Positions 17,964 to 26,560 of a stretch of 64,000 nucleotides of DNA are shown here, piece by piece (the first letter of the stretch is position 1; each line of letters opens with the position of its first letter). The translations under genes and the position numbers were made by a program. Below the pieces are notes generated by a model, which worked only from the letters and a program-made list of their open reading frames with translations, did no database searches and was not told the DNA's origin. The DNA lies in assembly GCA_945860385.1 (NCBI GenBank), contig CAMAQD010000018.1:1-64000 (forward strand), written 5' to 3'. The stretch is from Flavobacterium psychrophilum (GTDB taxonomy: Bacteria; Bacteroidota; Bacteroidia; Flavobacteriales; Flavobacteriaceae).

Positions 17964-20057
17964 TTACAATCCTTGTGCCTGAATGGCGGTAATAACAACC
18001 GTATTTATAATATCGTCAACGGTACAACCACGACTCAAATCGTTTACAGGCTTATTCAATCCTTGCAACATTGGGCCAATTGCCAAAGCGCCAGTTTCTC
18101 TTTGAACGGCTTTGTAGGTATTATTTCCTGTATTCAAATCAGGGAAAATCAATACGCTGGCGTGTCCTGCAACCTCTGAATTTGGCATTTTGCTTTGACC
18201 TACTTCCAAATCTACAGCTGCATCGTACTGAATTGGTCCTTCGATTTTCAAATCAGGACGTTTATTTTTTACGATTTCAGTTGCAGCTCTCACTTTGTCT
18301 ACCTCATCCCCTTTTCCTGATGAACCGGAAGAATAAGAAAGCATCGCTACTTTAGGTTCAATTCCGAAAGCCAAACTAGAATCTGCCGATGAAATCGCAA
18401 TTTCCGCCAATTGTTCTGCGGTTGGATTTGGATTGATGGCGCAATCGCCAAAAATCGAAACTCGATCTTCTAAACACATAAAAAATATAGAAGAAACTAC
18501 AGAAGAATTTGGTTTTGTTTTAATGAACTGTAACGCTGGTAAAATAGTGTGCTGAGTAGTGTGTGCTGCTCCCGAAACCATTCCGTCTGCGTGACCTTTA
18601 TATACCATCATTGTACCAAAATATGAACCGTCTTCCATTAAATCTTTGGCAATTTCCAAGGTCATTTTCTTCTCTTTTCGAAGCTCATAATAGGTATTTA
18701 CATAATCATCATAATTCTTATCCTTTCTTGGATTGATAATATGAACTTTCGTGAAATCCATATCTAAACCTAAATCCGCTGCTTTGCTAACGATTTGTTT
18801 TTTGTCGCCAAGAATTGAAATTTCGACTACATCCATCAGCAATAATCGGGCGGCTGCGATAAGAATTCTATCATCATTACCTTCTGGCAATACGATATGT
18901 TTACGATGTTTTTTGGCTCTTTTAACCAAATTATACTGAAACATTTTTGGTGTCATTCCTTCCACTTCAAACTTGATAAATTTATCGGTTAAGCGATCTA
19001 AATCAACATATTTTTCGAAAGTGTCGATAGAAGTTTGAATTTTTTGGGTGTTATTAGCATAAATTTTAGGCTTAATATCCCCTATTTTATTCGAAATTAC
19101 ATAAGTTCCTTCTTTAACCGCAATGATGGGTACCACTGGCGAAAGTCCTTCAATTAATTTTAGAATGGTCTCCTCAGGAATGATGTTTCCAGTTAAAACA
19201 ATTCCCGAAATAGAAGGATAATTTACAGATTCATTCGCTTGTAAGGCGCCCAAAATAATATCAGCTCTATCTCCAGGGGTTATAACCAAACCATCTTCTT
19301 TTAGATGCATCAAATAATTTCTTAGTTGCATTGCTCCTACACTAAAACTTGATATTTGATTGTTGAGATAAGGTTCTCCAAACAAAACTTGTGCGTCTAA
19401 TTCATTTACAATTTCTTGGATAGTCGTATTATTCAAACTTGAAATGATTGGAATAGCATTGACCAAAACTCCTTCGGGTAAACTTTTCTTCAAACCAGAA
19501 GTAATCGATTCTATGTTTTGAGGTTGTACTTTATTGGCAATAACCGCCAAAACCTCGACATCTTTTTGTTTAAAGGAATCAAAAGCTAATCCCATGCCAT
19601 CAACTAATTCATCCAATGTTTTACCAACACCTGAGCCAACAATAATAGCAGGAATACCTAGGTTTTTAGCAATGAGTACATTCATATCCATTTCGATAAC
19701 CGTTCCTTCTCCTGTAAAACTGGTTCCTTCAACTAAAACAAAATCAAATTTTTCTTCTAGTAGTTTGTATTTTTCAATAATCAAATCGATTACTTCTCCA
19801 ATTTTTCCTTTGTTCTTCTTTTTGATTAATTTGCTTTTTTTGATGGCAAACGCATCATTATAGGAAATATCTAAACCAAAATGTTTAATAACCGTCTCTA
19901 TGTGATTATCTTGTTGACCTTCCTCGAAATCTTCTACAATAGGTCTAAAATAACCAACTTTAGCAGTTTTGCCAATTAGCATACTCATTAAACCTAAAGT
20001 AACAATAGATTTTCCACTATCCTCTTCGCTCGTTGCGATGTATATCGCTTTATTCAT
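17964..20057 (-). CDS. pta: Phosphate acetyltransferase, long form
   Basis: A 697-residue enzyme converting acetyl-CoA and phosphate to acetyl phosphate. It has the long three-part architecture: an N-terminal P-loop-like, BioD-related domain (IATSEEDSGKSIVTLGL), a middle DRTGG domain (DRADIILGALQAN...), and the C-terminal catalytic PTA_PTB domain from about residue 370 (KHIVLPEGNDDRILIAA ... VAMLSYSSGSSGKG). The length equals long Pta proteins (about 700). It is upstream of ackA and about 50 bases downstream of corA. Confidence 0.96.
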   Translation of the reverse strand: MNKAIYIATSEEDSGKSIVTLGLMSMLIGKTAKVGYFRPIVEDFEEGQQDNHIETVIKHFGLDISYNDAFAIKKSKLIKKKNKGKIGEVIDLIIEKYKLLEEKFDFVLVEGTSFTGEGTVIEMDMNVLIAKNLGIPAIIVGSGVGKTLDELVDGMGLAFDSFKQKDVEVLAVIANKVQPQNIESITSGLKKSLPEGVLVNAIPIISSLNNTTIQEIVNELDAQVLFGEPYLNNQISSFSVGAMQLRNYLMHLKEDGLVITPGDRADIILGALQANESVNYPSISGIVLTGNIIPEETILKLIEGLSPVVPIIAVKEGTYVISNKIGDIKPKIYANNTQKIQTSIDTFEKYVDLDRLTDKFIKFEVEGMTPKMFQYNLVKRAKKHRKHIVLPEGNDDRILIAAARLLLMDVVEISILGDKKQIVSKAADLGLDMDFTKVHIINPRKDKNYDDYVNTYYELRKEKKMTLEIAKDLMEDGSYFGTMMVYKGHADGMVSGAAHTTQHTILPALQFIKTKPNSSVVSSIFFMCLEDRVSIFGDCAINPNPTAEQLAEIAISSADSSLAFGIEPKVAMLSYSSGSSGKGDEVDKVRAATEIVKNKRPDLKIEGPIQYDAAVDLEVGQSKMPNSEVAGHASVLIFPDLNTGNNTYKAVQRETGALAIGPMLQGLNKPVNDLSRGCTVDDIINTVVITAIQAQGL

Positions 20058-20107
20058 TTTTTTATTTTTTAAATTGTAATATATTGAAATTCTTTTCTTT
20101 TAAACTA

Positions 20108-21178
20108 TTAAAACCAACGCCGTCTTTTAAAATAATAAATCATCCCAAACACGATTACAACCATACCTCCTACCACCGTGTAATAGCCATGTTCGTATCT
20201 AAGTTCCGGCATATAATCGAAATTCATTCCGTAAACGCCTACAATAAAAGTCAGTGGAATAAAAATGGCCGAAACTATTGTCAGCGTTTTCATAATCTCA
20301 TTCATCTTGTGACTTTGTGCCGAAAAATAATAATCAGAAGCACTATGAAGTGAACTCATATCCGATTCTATTTGTTCTAAAAGTTCTAAACTCTTTTGGT
20401 GCAATCGGGCAAAAAAAGTAAAGTTCTCTACTTCAATCCCATTAAAAACAATGTCATCTTTGATGCTTTTGATATCGTACAAAGAATCACGTAAAGGAAT
20501 AATGGCACGTTTCAGGAAATTAAAATTATCCCTATGTTTCTCAATTTTTTCCAAAATTATTGGGTCAGTGCTATTTTTAGTTTGGTCAATCAAATCCTCA
20601 ATTTTATCTTCTTCATTTTCCAAGGTGATATAGAAATTTTCCATAATGGAATCCAAAAGTATATATAGCAAATAATCTGCTTTTTTTGTTCTGACAATTC
20701 CCGAATGAGTTCTAATTCGTTCCCTGATATGCGTAAAAAAATCACTCCTTTTTTCTTGGAAAGAAATCAAAACACCATCTTTTACTAAAAAACTTATTTG
20801 TTCAGCACTAATATTATCAGTATCTCCTGCCGGCAATAATGATTTTATATTAAAAAATAAAATGTCCTGCTGTTCTTCTATTTTAGTCCTTCGGGTGGTA
20901 TTCAAAATATCGGCAAGCATAAAGTTGTCAACTTTAAAATAGTCGCTAATCGTCTTCAAAAAATTCAAATCATTCAATCCATGAATGTTAAGCCAATTTG
21001 TTTTATTGACATCAATATGCTTTTTTAAATCAGAAACATTAAAATCGGTAAATTCAGCAAATTTTAAATCATCATAAACAAACAGTTGCATTTCTGAATC
21101 TGTCTTTTTATGAATTCCGGTATATTCCAGATTATACGGTTGGAGTTTTCTGCCTTTCTTATATTTTATTTTTCTCAT
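20108..21178 (-). CDS. corA: CorA-type magnesium/cobalt channel
   Basis: A 356-residue CorA protein with a large soluble N-terminal domain, a long helix (about 200-290) and two C-terminal membrane helices. The selectivity motif GMN follows the first helix (FIVGVYGMNFDYMPEL). The final helix (VVGGMVVIVFGMIYYF) and the basic KRRRWF end are typical. It imports Mg2+ down the membrane potential. It is the first gene of a co-oriented corA-pta-ackA series, though co-transcription is not proven. Confidence 0.93.
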   Translation of the reverse strand: MRKIKYKKGRKLQPYNLEYTGIHKKTDSEMQLFVYDDLKFAEFTDFNVSDLKKHIDVNKTNWLNIHGLNDLNFLKTISDYFKVDNFMLADILNTTRRTKIEEQQDILFFNIKSLLPAGDTDNISAEQISFLVKDGVLISFQEKRSDFFTHIRERIRTHSGIVRTKKADYLLYILLDSIMENFYITLENEEDKIEDLIDQTKNSTDPIILEKIEKHRDNFNFLKRAIIPLRDSLYDIKSIKDDIVFNGIEVENFTFFARLHQKSLELLEQIESDMSSLHSASDYYFSAQSHKMNEIMKTLTIVSAIFIPLTFIVGVYGMNFDYMPELRYEHGYYTVVGGMVVIVFGMIYYFKRRRWF

Positions 21179-21374
21179 CCAAAATGTTTTATGTAGTAAT
21201 ATTACGAAAATCTTTTAAATTGAAAAATGACTTTTGTCATTAGTTTCAAATAGTAATAGAAAAATAACATTATTTGACATAAATATCCAAAGTGCAAAAA
21301 TAATTAAAAATAAAAAGTACTTTTATGAGATTAATCATTTGATTATAATAAATAAAATTTTAAGACACCCAAAA

Positions 21375-22037
21375 ATGATTAATAAAATTAGAATTTCTAT
21401 TCTTAAACCCTGCGGAGAAAATTGGGAAACAATGACATTATCCGAAAAAGGGAAATTTTGTGCTTCCTGCCAAAAAAAAGTTATCGATTTTACCTCATTT
21501 TCCGATAGAGAAATCGTGAAATATTACAATAAAAATTCAAAAATTTGTGAACGATTTACTACTGAGCAACTGAACCGAAACCTCGTTCTTCCAAAAGAAA
21601 AAGGTTCTATGTGGATGATCGCGGCGTCATCAATACTTGCTTTTTTGGGATTAGGCAATCAAACAGCAAAAGCACAAGTAGTTCTGAAAATGGAACAAAC
21701 GGATGAAAAAATTCTAGTTGAAAAGATTCAGGAAACCAAAAAGAATAAAACTAGCAAGATTAAAACCGCAATAATATCCGGAATTGTTACCGATGGAAAA
21801 ATTCCACTTCCTGGTGTATATATTTCAGTCAAAGGTTCTAAAATACAAACCTCAACAGACTTGAATGGAAATTATACCATCGAAGCAAAAAAAGGGGCTG
21901 TTTTGGTTTTTTCTTTTATTGGTTTTAAAAGTCTGGAGAAAAAGATTTCCGAAAGCAAAGAAATTAATATTGCCCTGAAGGAGGAAGCAATGACAATGGG
22001 TGAAGTAATCATAATAAAAAACAGTAATGAAGATTAA
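21375..22037 (+). CDS. Four-cysteine / CarboxypepD_reg-like membrane protein
   Basis: Starting at MINKIRISILKPCGENW (220 residues; the frame is open further upstream but reads as AT-rich non-coding). Residues 13-60 hold four cysteines (C13, C29, C32, C58) in a zinc-ribbon-like arrangement around KFCASCQKKVIDF. A hydrophobic segment (about 79-101) ends in TAKAQ and resembles an internal signal/anchor. The C-terminal part (about 128-210) is a carboxypeptidase-regulatory-like domain (ISGIVTDGKIPLPGVYISVKG ... DLNGNYTI). There is no TonB plug or barrel. From memory this arrangement recurs in Flavobacteriia. The topology suggests a cytoplasmic metal-binding-like head and a periplasmic beta domain; function is unknown. 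Confidence 0.75.
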   Translation: MINKIRISILKPCGENWETMTLSEKGKFCASCQKKVIDFTSFSDREIVKYYNKNSKICERFTTEQLNRNLVLPKEKGSMWMIAASSILAFLGLGNQTAKAQVVLKMEQTDEKILVEKIQETKKNKTSKIKTAIISGIVTDGKIPLPGVYISVKGSKIQTSTDLNGNYTIEAKKGAVLVFSFIGFKSLEKKISESKEINIALKEEAMTMGEVIIIKNSNED

Positions 22038-22050
22038 TTACGGGCATAAA

Positions 22051-22078
22051 AAAACCGAACTATCACTAGTCCGGTTTT
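22051..22078. terminator. Bidirectional terminator
   Basis: AAAACCGaACTA pairs with TAGTcCGGTTTT with one mismatch and a TCAC loop, between the CarboxypepD_reg-like gene and the converging rhodopsin gene. Confidence 0.75.
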
Positions 22079-22100
22079 GATAACAAATTAAAAAGAGGAA

Positions 22101-22826
22101 TTAATCTTTCTGAGAATTTACAGCTAAACTATAGATTACCAAACCAAATCCAATTTTGTTAATGGCATCAGCGATGTTGTAAGCCACATCAATATTACCA
22201 GCCGGAATCAAGCCGTTGTACCATCCTGTTGTTCCCATCATGTATCCTAATGGATAAATTGACCAACCTACAAGTACAAACCAACATAAGATTTTGTGTG
22301 CTTTTTGGATTTCTCCACCAGCAGCAGCGGCTAATTTTGCAGCTGATCCTAACCATATTTCGTAAACTATTGCGAAGTAAGCAACACCAGAGATGAATCC
22401 CCATAAGGCAGCTTGGTCGGTAAAAACAACTTCACCAAAATAACCTGTCACCAACATAATTATGGAATAAGCAATCATTTTCACTAATAGCGATTTTTTT
22501 GCACCAGCAACTTTCAGTATCAAGTAAAACTCTAAACACATCAAAGGCACTGTCAATACCCAGTCAACATAGCGAAAGAATGTTGGAGATTCACCAAATG
22601 AAGCCCAATAATCTCTCATATAAAAATAATGAACTGCAGCAATAAAAGTTATTAAACCCGAAACTAGTACAGAAGTTCGCCACTTTTTGTCAAACTGGCT
22701 CAAAGATAAAAAGAAAAAAGCTGAAGCAGCCATCATAGCCATACAGCCCACAAAGAAAGTAAACCCAACGTAATCGGTTGGTGATAATTTTCCGATTAAT
22801 CCTGGAATAAGCATTAATTTTGTCAT
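22101..22826 (-). CDS. Proton-pumping rhodopsin (proteorhodopsin type, green-tuned)
   Basis: A 241-residue seven-helix microbial rhodopsin. The retinal Schiff-base lysine is Lys224 (ADAINKIGFGL) with counter-ion Asp220. Helix C reads RYVDWVLTVPLMCLEFYLIL, giving Arg85, proton acceptor Asp88, Thr92 and proton donor Glu99: the DTE triad of outward proton pumps, not the NDQ sodium-pump or NTQ chloride-pump type. The tuning position (GPR residue 105) is Met96, which in Bacteroidota predicts green absorption. His66 matches the proteorhodopsin histidine that partners the acceptor. It acts in the inner membrane and is divergent from blh, which makes its chromophore. Confidence 0.95.
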   Translation of the reverse strand: MTKLMLIPGLIGKLSPTDYVGFTFFVGCMAMMAASAFFFLSLSQFDKKWRTSVLVSGLITFIAAVHYFYMRDYWASFGESPTFFRYVDWVLTVPLMCLEFYLILKVAGAKKSLLVKMIAYSIIMLVTGYFGEVVFTDQAALWGFISGVAYFAIVYEIWLGSAAKLAAAAGGEIQKAHKILCWFVLVGWSIYPLGYMMGTTGWYNGLIPAGNIDVAYNIADAINKIGFGLVIYSLAVNSQKD

Positions 22827-22857
22827 AATAAAAAATTTAAGTTATTTAAAAATATTT

Positions 22858-22932
22858 TTTGTTTAAACAAATGTAATAAAAGTTAAACACAAAAAAAATA
22901 TTTTGTTTAATTTTTTTTAACTAATTTTAAAC
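22858..22932. promoter_or_regulatory. Divergent rhodopsin/blh control region
   Basis: The 120-bp gap contains a perfect 14-bp palindrome TTTGTTTAAACAAA (22858-22871) and three further related half-motifs: GTTAAAC (22882-22888), TTGTTTAA (22903-22910) and TTTTAAAC (22925-22932). On the minus strand TACATTTG (22875-22868) is a -7-type element for the rhodopsin gene and overlaps the palindrome, as an operator would. Confidence 0.5.
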
Positions 22933-22946
22933 AATAATTAAATTTT

Positions 22947-23858
22947 ATGAAAAAATATACCAATGTCGCAATTGTAGCAAGCTTTTTCGGGTTATGGATG
23001 GACTCCTATTTTTCAACAAATCTGCAGATAATATCAGGTTTTTTTCTGATTTTTACCTTTGGTATCTTACATGGAGCGAATGATTTGCTATTAGTGAATA
23101 AAATAAATACTGAAAAACCATCCAATTCGAAGCTCAAAATTCTAGGATATTATGTGGTCGTCGTCTTAACTGGCATACTTTTATTTTATATTATTCCGCA
23201 ATTGGCTTTATTATTATTTATAATAGTGAGCGCTTATCATTTTGGAGAACAGCAATGGCAAAAATTAGAGCTTCACTTTCAAAAATGGCTTGTAATCCTA
23301 TTCCAAAGCTTTTATGGGTTCGTTATTTTATTTCTATTATTTATTTTTCACACCAATGAAGTACAAAGTATCATTTTTAGTATTGCAAATATCAGTATCC
23401 CAATTCCGTATTTTTTGTTAGTGCTACAGATTTCGGGGATTGGATTTATTGTATTAAGCACTTATTTTTATTGGAAATTGGAAAAAATCAGAAATAAAAT
23501 ACTTTTGGAATTCTTTTATTTAATTGTCTTTACCATCATATTTAAGTCTTCCAGTTTAATATGGGGATTTGCAATTTATTTTGTCTTATGGCACAGTATT
23601 CCTTCTATAATAGACCAAGTTAAATTTTTGAATAAATCATTTTCTATGAAATATTTTATTGCCTATTGCCGTTCAGCAATACTGTATTGGCTCGTTTCAA
23701 TTATAGGAATAGCACTTATTTATTTTACCCTCAAAGAGGAACAATTATTCAATGCCTTGTTCTTCTCATTTTTAGCTGCCATAACTTTTCCGCATACTGT
23801 TGTAATTACAAGGATGTTTCGGGGTAAAAAAAAGCAAATAAAAAATAATACCGATTAG
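22947..23858 (+). CDS. blh: Beta-carotene 15,15'-dioxygenase, Brp/Blh family
   Basis: A 303-residue integral membrane enzyme cleaving beta-carotene into two retinals. About eight hydrophobic segments carry the family's conserved histidines in their usual contexts: GILHGANDLLLV (His42), SAYHFGEQQW (His98), VLWHSIPSI (His216) and TFPHTVVITRMF (His283). The length matches Blh proteins. It is divergent from the rhodopsin gene with 120 bases between them, so it supplies retinal for that pump. No carotenoid synthesis genes are in the window, so beta-carotene must be made elsewhere. Confidence 0.92.
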   Translation: MKKYTNVAIVASFFGLWMDSYFSTNLQIISGFFLIFTFGILHGANDLLLVNKINTEKPSNSKLKILGYYVVVVLTGILLFYIIPQLALLLFIIVSAYHFGEQQWQKLELHFQKWLVILFQSFYGFVILFLLFIFHTNEVQSIIFSIANISIPIPYFLLVLQISGIGFIVLSTYFYWKLEKIRNKILLEFFYLIVFTIIFKSSSLIWGFAIYFVLWHSIPSIIDQVKFLNKSFSMKYFIAYCRSAILYWLVSIIGIALIYFTLKEEQLFNALFFSFLAAITFPHTVVITRMFRGKKKQIKNNTD

Positions 23859-23879
23859 CAAAATATAAAAGTCCAATAA

Positions 23880-23897
23880 TCCCGATATTTATCGGGA
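23880..23897. repeat. Perfect hairpin after blh
   Basis: TCCCGATA-TT-TATCGGGA, an 8-bp perfect inverted repeat shortly after the blh stop. There is no T-run, so it may be an mRNA 3'-end stabiliser rather than a terminator. Confidence 0.5.
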
Positions 23898-23993
23898 GTA
23901 CTCTATATATTGTCTGTCGGCATTAAACATTGTAAAATTTTAAAATGGATTAGGACATTTCAAAATTACAATTGGTATAAAAACGCATAAAAA

Positions 23994-24019
23994 AAACCGA
24001 GCCATTACTGACTCGGTTT
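23994..24019 (-). terminator. Terminator of dnaK
   Basis: AAACCGAG and CTCGGTTT pair around a ten-base loop; read on the minus strand the stem is followed by a long U-run. Two further perfect hairpins lie between it and the dnaK stop: ATCCCGCT/AGCGGGAT (24031-24050) and ATTTTGT/ACAAAAT (24065-24081). Confidence 0.75.
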
Positions 24020-24096
24020 CCTATTTTTAGATCCCGCTAAAAAGCGGGATAAGCGATTCACACAATTTTGTTACACAAAATCGGTTCTCTGCTTAC

Positions 24097-25986
24097 TTAT
24101 TTAACCTCTTCGAATTCAACGTCTTCAACATTGTCTCCTTGTGGTTGTTCTCCTTGTGGTTGTTGAGCACCACCTTGAGCTTGTTCTCCTTGAGCATACA
24201 TTGCTTCAGTTGCTGTTTTCCAAGCTGCGTTGATTTTGTCAAGAGCTACTTGAATTGCATCAACATCTTGAGATTGGTGAGCCATTCTCAATTCAGTCAA
24301 AGCATATTCGATAGCCACTTTATTGTCATCAGTCAATTTCTCTCCTAATTCTTTCAATTGAGATTCAGTTTGGAAGATCATTCCATCTGCTTCGTTCAAT
24401 TTTTCAGCTCTTGATCTTGCGATTTTGTCAGACTCAGCGTTAGCTTCAGCATCTTTTTTCATTCTTTCGATTTCATCTGCAGTTAATCCAGAAGAAGCTT
24501 CGATACGAATATCGTGAGATTTTCCAGTTCCTTTGTCAGTTGCCGAAACTTTGATGATACCATTGGCATCAATATCAAAAGTTACTTCAATTTGTGGAAC
24601 ACCTCTTGGTGCCGGTGGAATACCGTCCAAGTGGAAACGACCGATAGTTTTGTTATCAGCAGCCATTGCTCTAGCTCCTTGCAATACGTGGATTTCAACT
24701 GTTGGTTGAGAATCTGCAGCAGTAGAGAAAACTTGAGATTTTTTAGTTGGGATAGTTGTGTTAGACTCAATAAGAGTTGTCATAACACCACCCATAGTTT
24801 CGATACCTAAAGATAAAGGTGTAACGTCTAACAACAATACATCTTTTACATCTCCAGAAAGAACTCCACCTTGAATAGCTGCTCCAATAGCAACAACCTC
24901 ATCAGGGTTAACTCCTTTAGACGCTTTTTTACCGAAGAATTTTTCAACTTCGTCAGCAATTCTTGGCATACGAGTTGAACCTCCAACCAAGATAACTTCG
25001 TCAATATCAGAAACAGATAAACCTGCATCTTTCAACGCTTTGGCCACTGGTGCCATAGAACGTTTTACTAATGAATCAGTTAATTGTTCGAATTTAGCTC
25101 TAGTTAATTTTTTAACTAAGTGTTTTGGTCCTGAAGCTGTAGCAGTTACGTATGGCAAGTTGATTTCAGTTTCAGCAGAAGAAGACAATTCAATTTTTGC
25201 TTTCTCAGCAGCTTCTTTCAAACGTTGCAATGACATTGGATCAAGACGTAAGTCAATACCTTCTTCAGTCAAAAATTCAGCAGCCAACCAGTCAATAATT
25301 TCGTGGTCAAAATCATCTCCACCAAGGTGAGTATCACCATTTGTAGAAAGAACTTCGAAAACTCCGTCTCCTAATTCAAGAACAGAAATATCAAATGTAC
25401 CTCCACCTAAATCGTAAACAGCAATTTTTTGATCTTTTCCTTTTTTATCCAAACCATAAGCCAAAGCAGCAGCAGTTGGTTCGTTGATAATACGCATAAC
25501 TTTAAGACCTGCAATTTCACCAGCCTCTTTTGTAGCTTGACGTTGTGCATCATTAAAGTAAGCTGGAACAGTAATAACGGCTTCAGTAACTGTTTGACCT
25601 AAATAGTCTTCAGCAGTTTTTTTCATTTTTTGAAGTGTCATCGCTGACAATTCTTGAGCAGAATACAAACGGCCATCAATATCAACACGTGGTGTATTGT
25701 TGTCGCCTTTTACTACTTTGTAAGAAACTCTTTTGGCTTCAGCAGAAACTTCAGCAAAAGAATGACCCATAAAACGTTTGATAGAAGCAATAGTCTTAGT
25801 TGGATTAGTTACTGCTTGTCTCTTTGCTGGATCACCCACTTTAATTTCTCCACCTTCAACAAAAGCGATGATAGAAGGTGTTGTTCTTTTTCCTTCTGCA
25901 TTAGGAATAACAACTGCTTCATTACCTTCCATTACAGAAACACAAGAGTTTGTCGTACCTAAATCAATTCCGATTATTTTACCCAT
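24097..25986 (-). CDS. dnaK: Hsp70 chaperone DnaK
   Basis: A 629-residue ATP-dependent chaperone. The nucleotide-binding domain opens with [15 protein letters not shown] and contains [32 protein letters not shown] and [12 protein letters not shown]. The substrate-binding domain starts after the linker [15 protein letters not shown], and the glutamine/glycine-rich tail ends in the usual acidic [10 protein letters not shown]. The length is typical. dnaJ and grpE are not adjacent. The upstream region carries a sigma-54-like element and TGACA-type inverted repeats. Confidence 0.98.
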   Translation of the reverse strand: MGKIIGIDLGTTNSCVSVMEGNEAVVIPNAEGKRTTPSIIAFVEGGEIKVGDPAKRQAVTNPTKTIASIKRFMGHSFAEVSAEAKRVSYKVVKGDNNTPRVDIDGRLYSAQELSAMTLQKMKKTAEDYLGQTVTEAVITVPAYFNDAQRQATKEAGEIAGLKVMRIINEPTAAALAYGLDKKGKDQKIAVYDLGGGTFDISVLELGDGVFEVLSTNGDTHLGGDDFDHEIIDWLAAEFLTEEGIDLRLDPMSLQRLKEAAEKAKIELSSSAETEINLPYVTATASGPKHLVKKLTRAKFEQLTDSLVKRSMAPVAKALKDAGLSVSDIDEVILVGGSTRMPRIADEVEKFFGKKASKGVNPDEVVAIGAAIQGGVLSGDVKDVLLLDVTPLSLGIETMGGVMTTLIESNTTIPTKKSQVFSTAADSQPTVEIHVLQGARAMAADNKTIGRFHLDGIPPAPRGVPQIEVTFDIDANGIIKVSATDKGTGKSHDIRIEASSGLTADEIERMKKDAEANAESDKIARSRAEKLNEADGMIFQTESQLKELGEKLTDDNKVAIEYALTELRMAHQSQDVDAIQVALDKINAAWKTATEAMYAQGEQAQGGAQQPQGEQPQGDNVEDVEFEEVK

Positions 25987-26040
25987 TTTTATTTATATTT
26001 AATTTAATGTATACTAATTTTAACGGTTCGAGTTGCAATA

Positions 26041-26124
26041 GTCAATCTTTGTGCCAAGGCAATGACAGCCTGTAAATTGTCAGTTTATGTTAAAATTGGC
26101 GCAAAAAGATATGACAAGATGACA
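26041..26124 (-). promoter_or_regulatory. Candidate sigma-54-like promoter and TGACA operators of dnaK
   Basis: On the minus strand, 55-75 bases before the dnaK ATG, TTGGCACAAAGATTGAC (within 26041-26058) resembles a -24/-12 promoter (TGGCAC-N5-TTGC), although the last base of the -12 box is A rather than C. Further upstream lie TGACA-N10-TGTCA (26063-26082) and two more TGACA repeats eight bases apart (26112-26116, 26120-26124). No CIRCE element is seen. Confidence 0.4.
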
Positions 26125-26560
26125 TTTTGGAGGCTTTACAATGCTTATGCTGCACACTATTTGATTTTTGATAAGCAAAATAGAAAGTCTCACTTCTCTT
26201 ATGTTTTGGCTGGTAAGTAAGTGCTTCTTATCATTAATGAGTGGGTCAATTTTATCATAACAAGTTAAAAAATGAACTCATTTGCATATTAATTTATATA
26301 GATGAGGAAAACCGTAAAGAAAGCCAATTTTAACTGTGTAATTTTACACAATTACAAACAATATGAACTTAAATAGTTACATAAGTCGTTGTTTTTAAAT
26401 TAAAAGGAAAATAGTATCCGCAAAAAAATAATGATTGCTAATTTTACAAATTATTTCTTTTTTAAATTAGGTTTATTTAGAACACAGAAATATAAAAAAC
26501 CAGAAAATGAATAGATTACAGAATTTATCTTTATCTTTATATAAAAAATAAAATGATTTT
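26125..26560. other. Intergenic region upstream of the histidine kinase
   Basis: This is the remainder of the 574-base gap between the divergent dnaK and kinase genes. It is very AT-rich and has no credible ORF. The only structure I see is a 7-2-7 palindrome TGTGTAATTTTACACA at 26335-26350, a possible operator. Confidence 0.5.

Noticed and set aside
22101..22826. Sodium- or chloride-pumping rhodopsin
   Set aside because: Helix C carries Asp-Thr-Glu, not NDQ or NTQ, so proton pumping is the supported reading.
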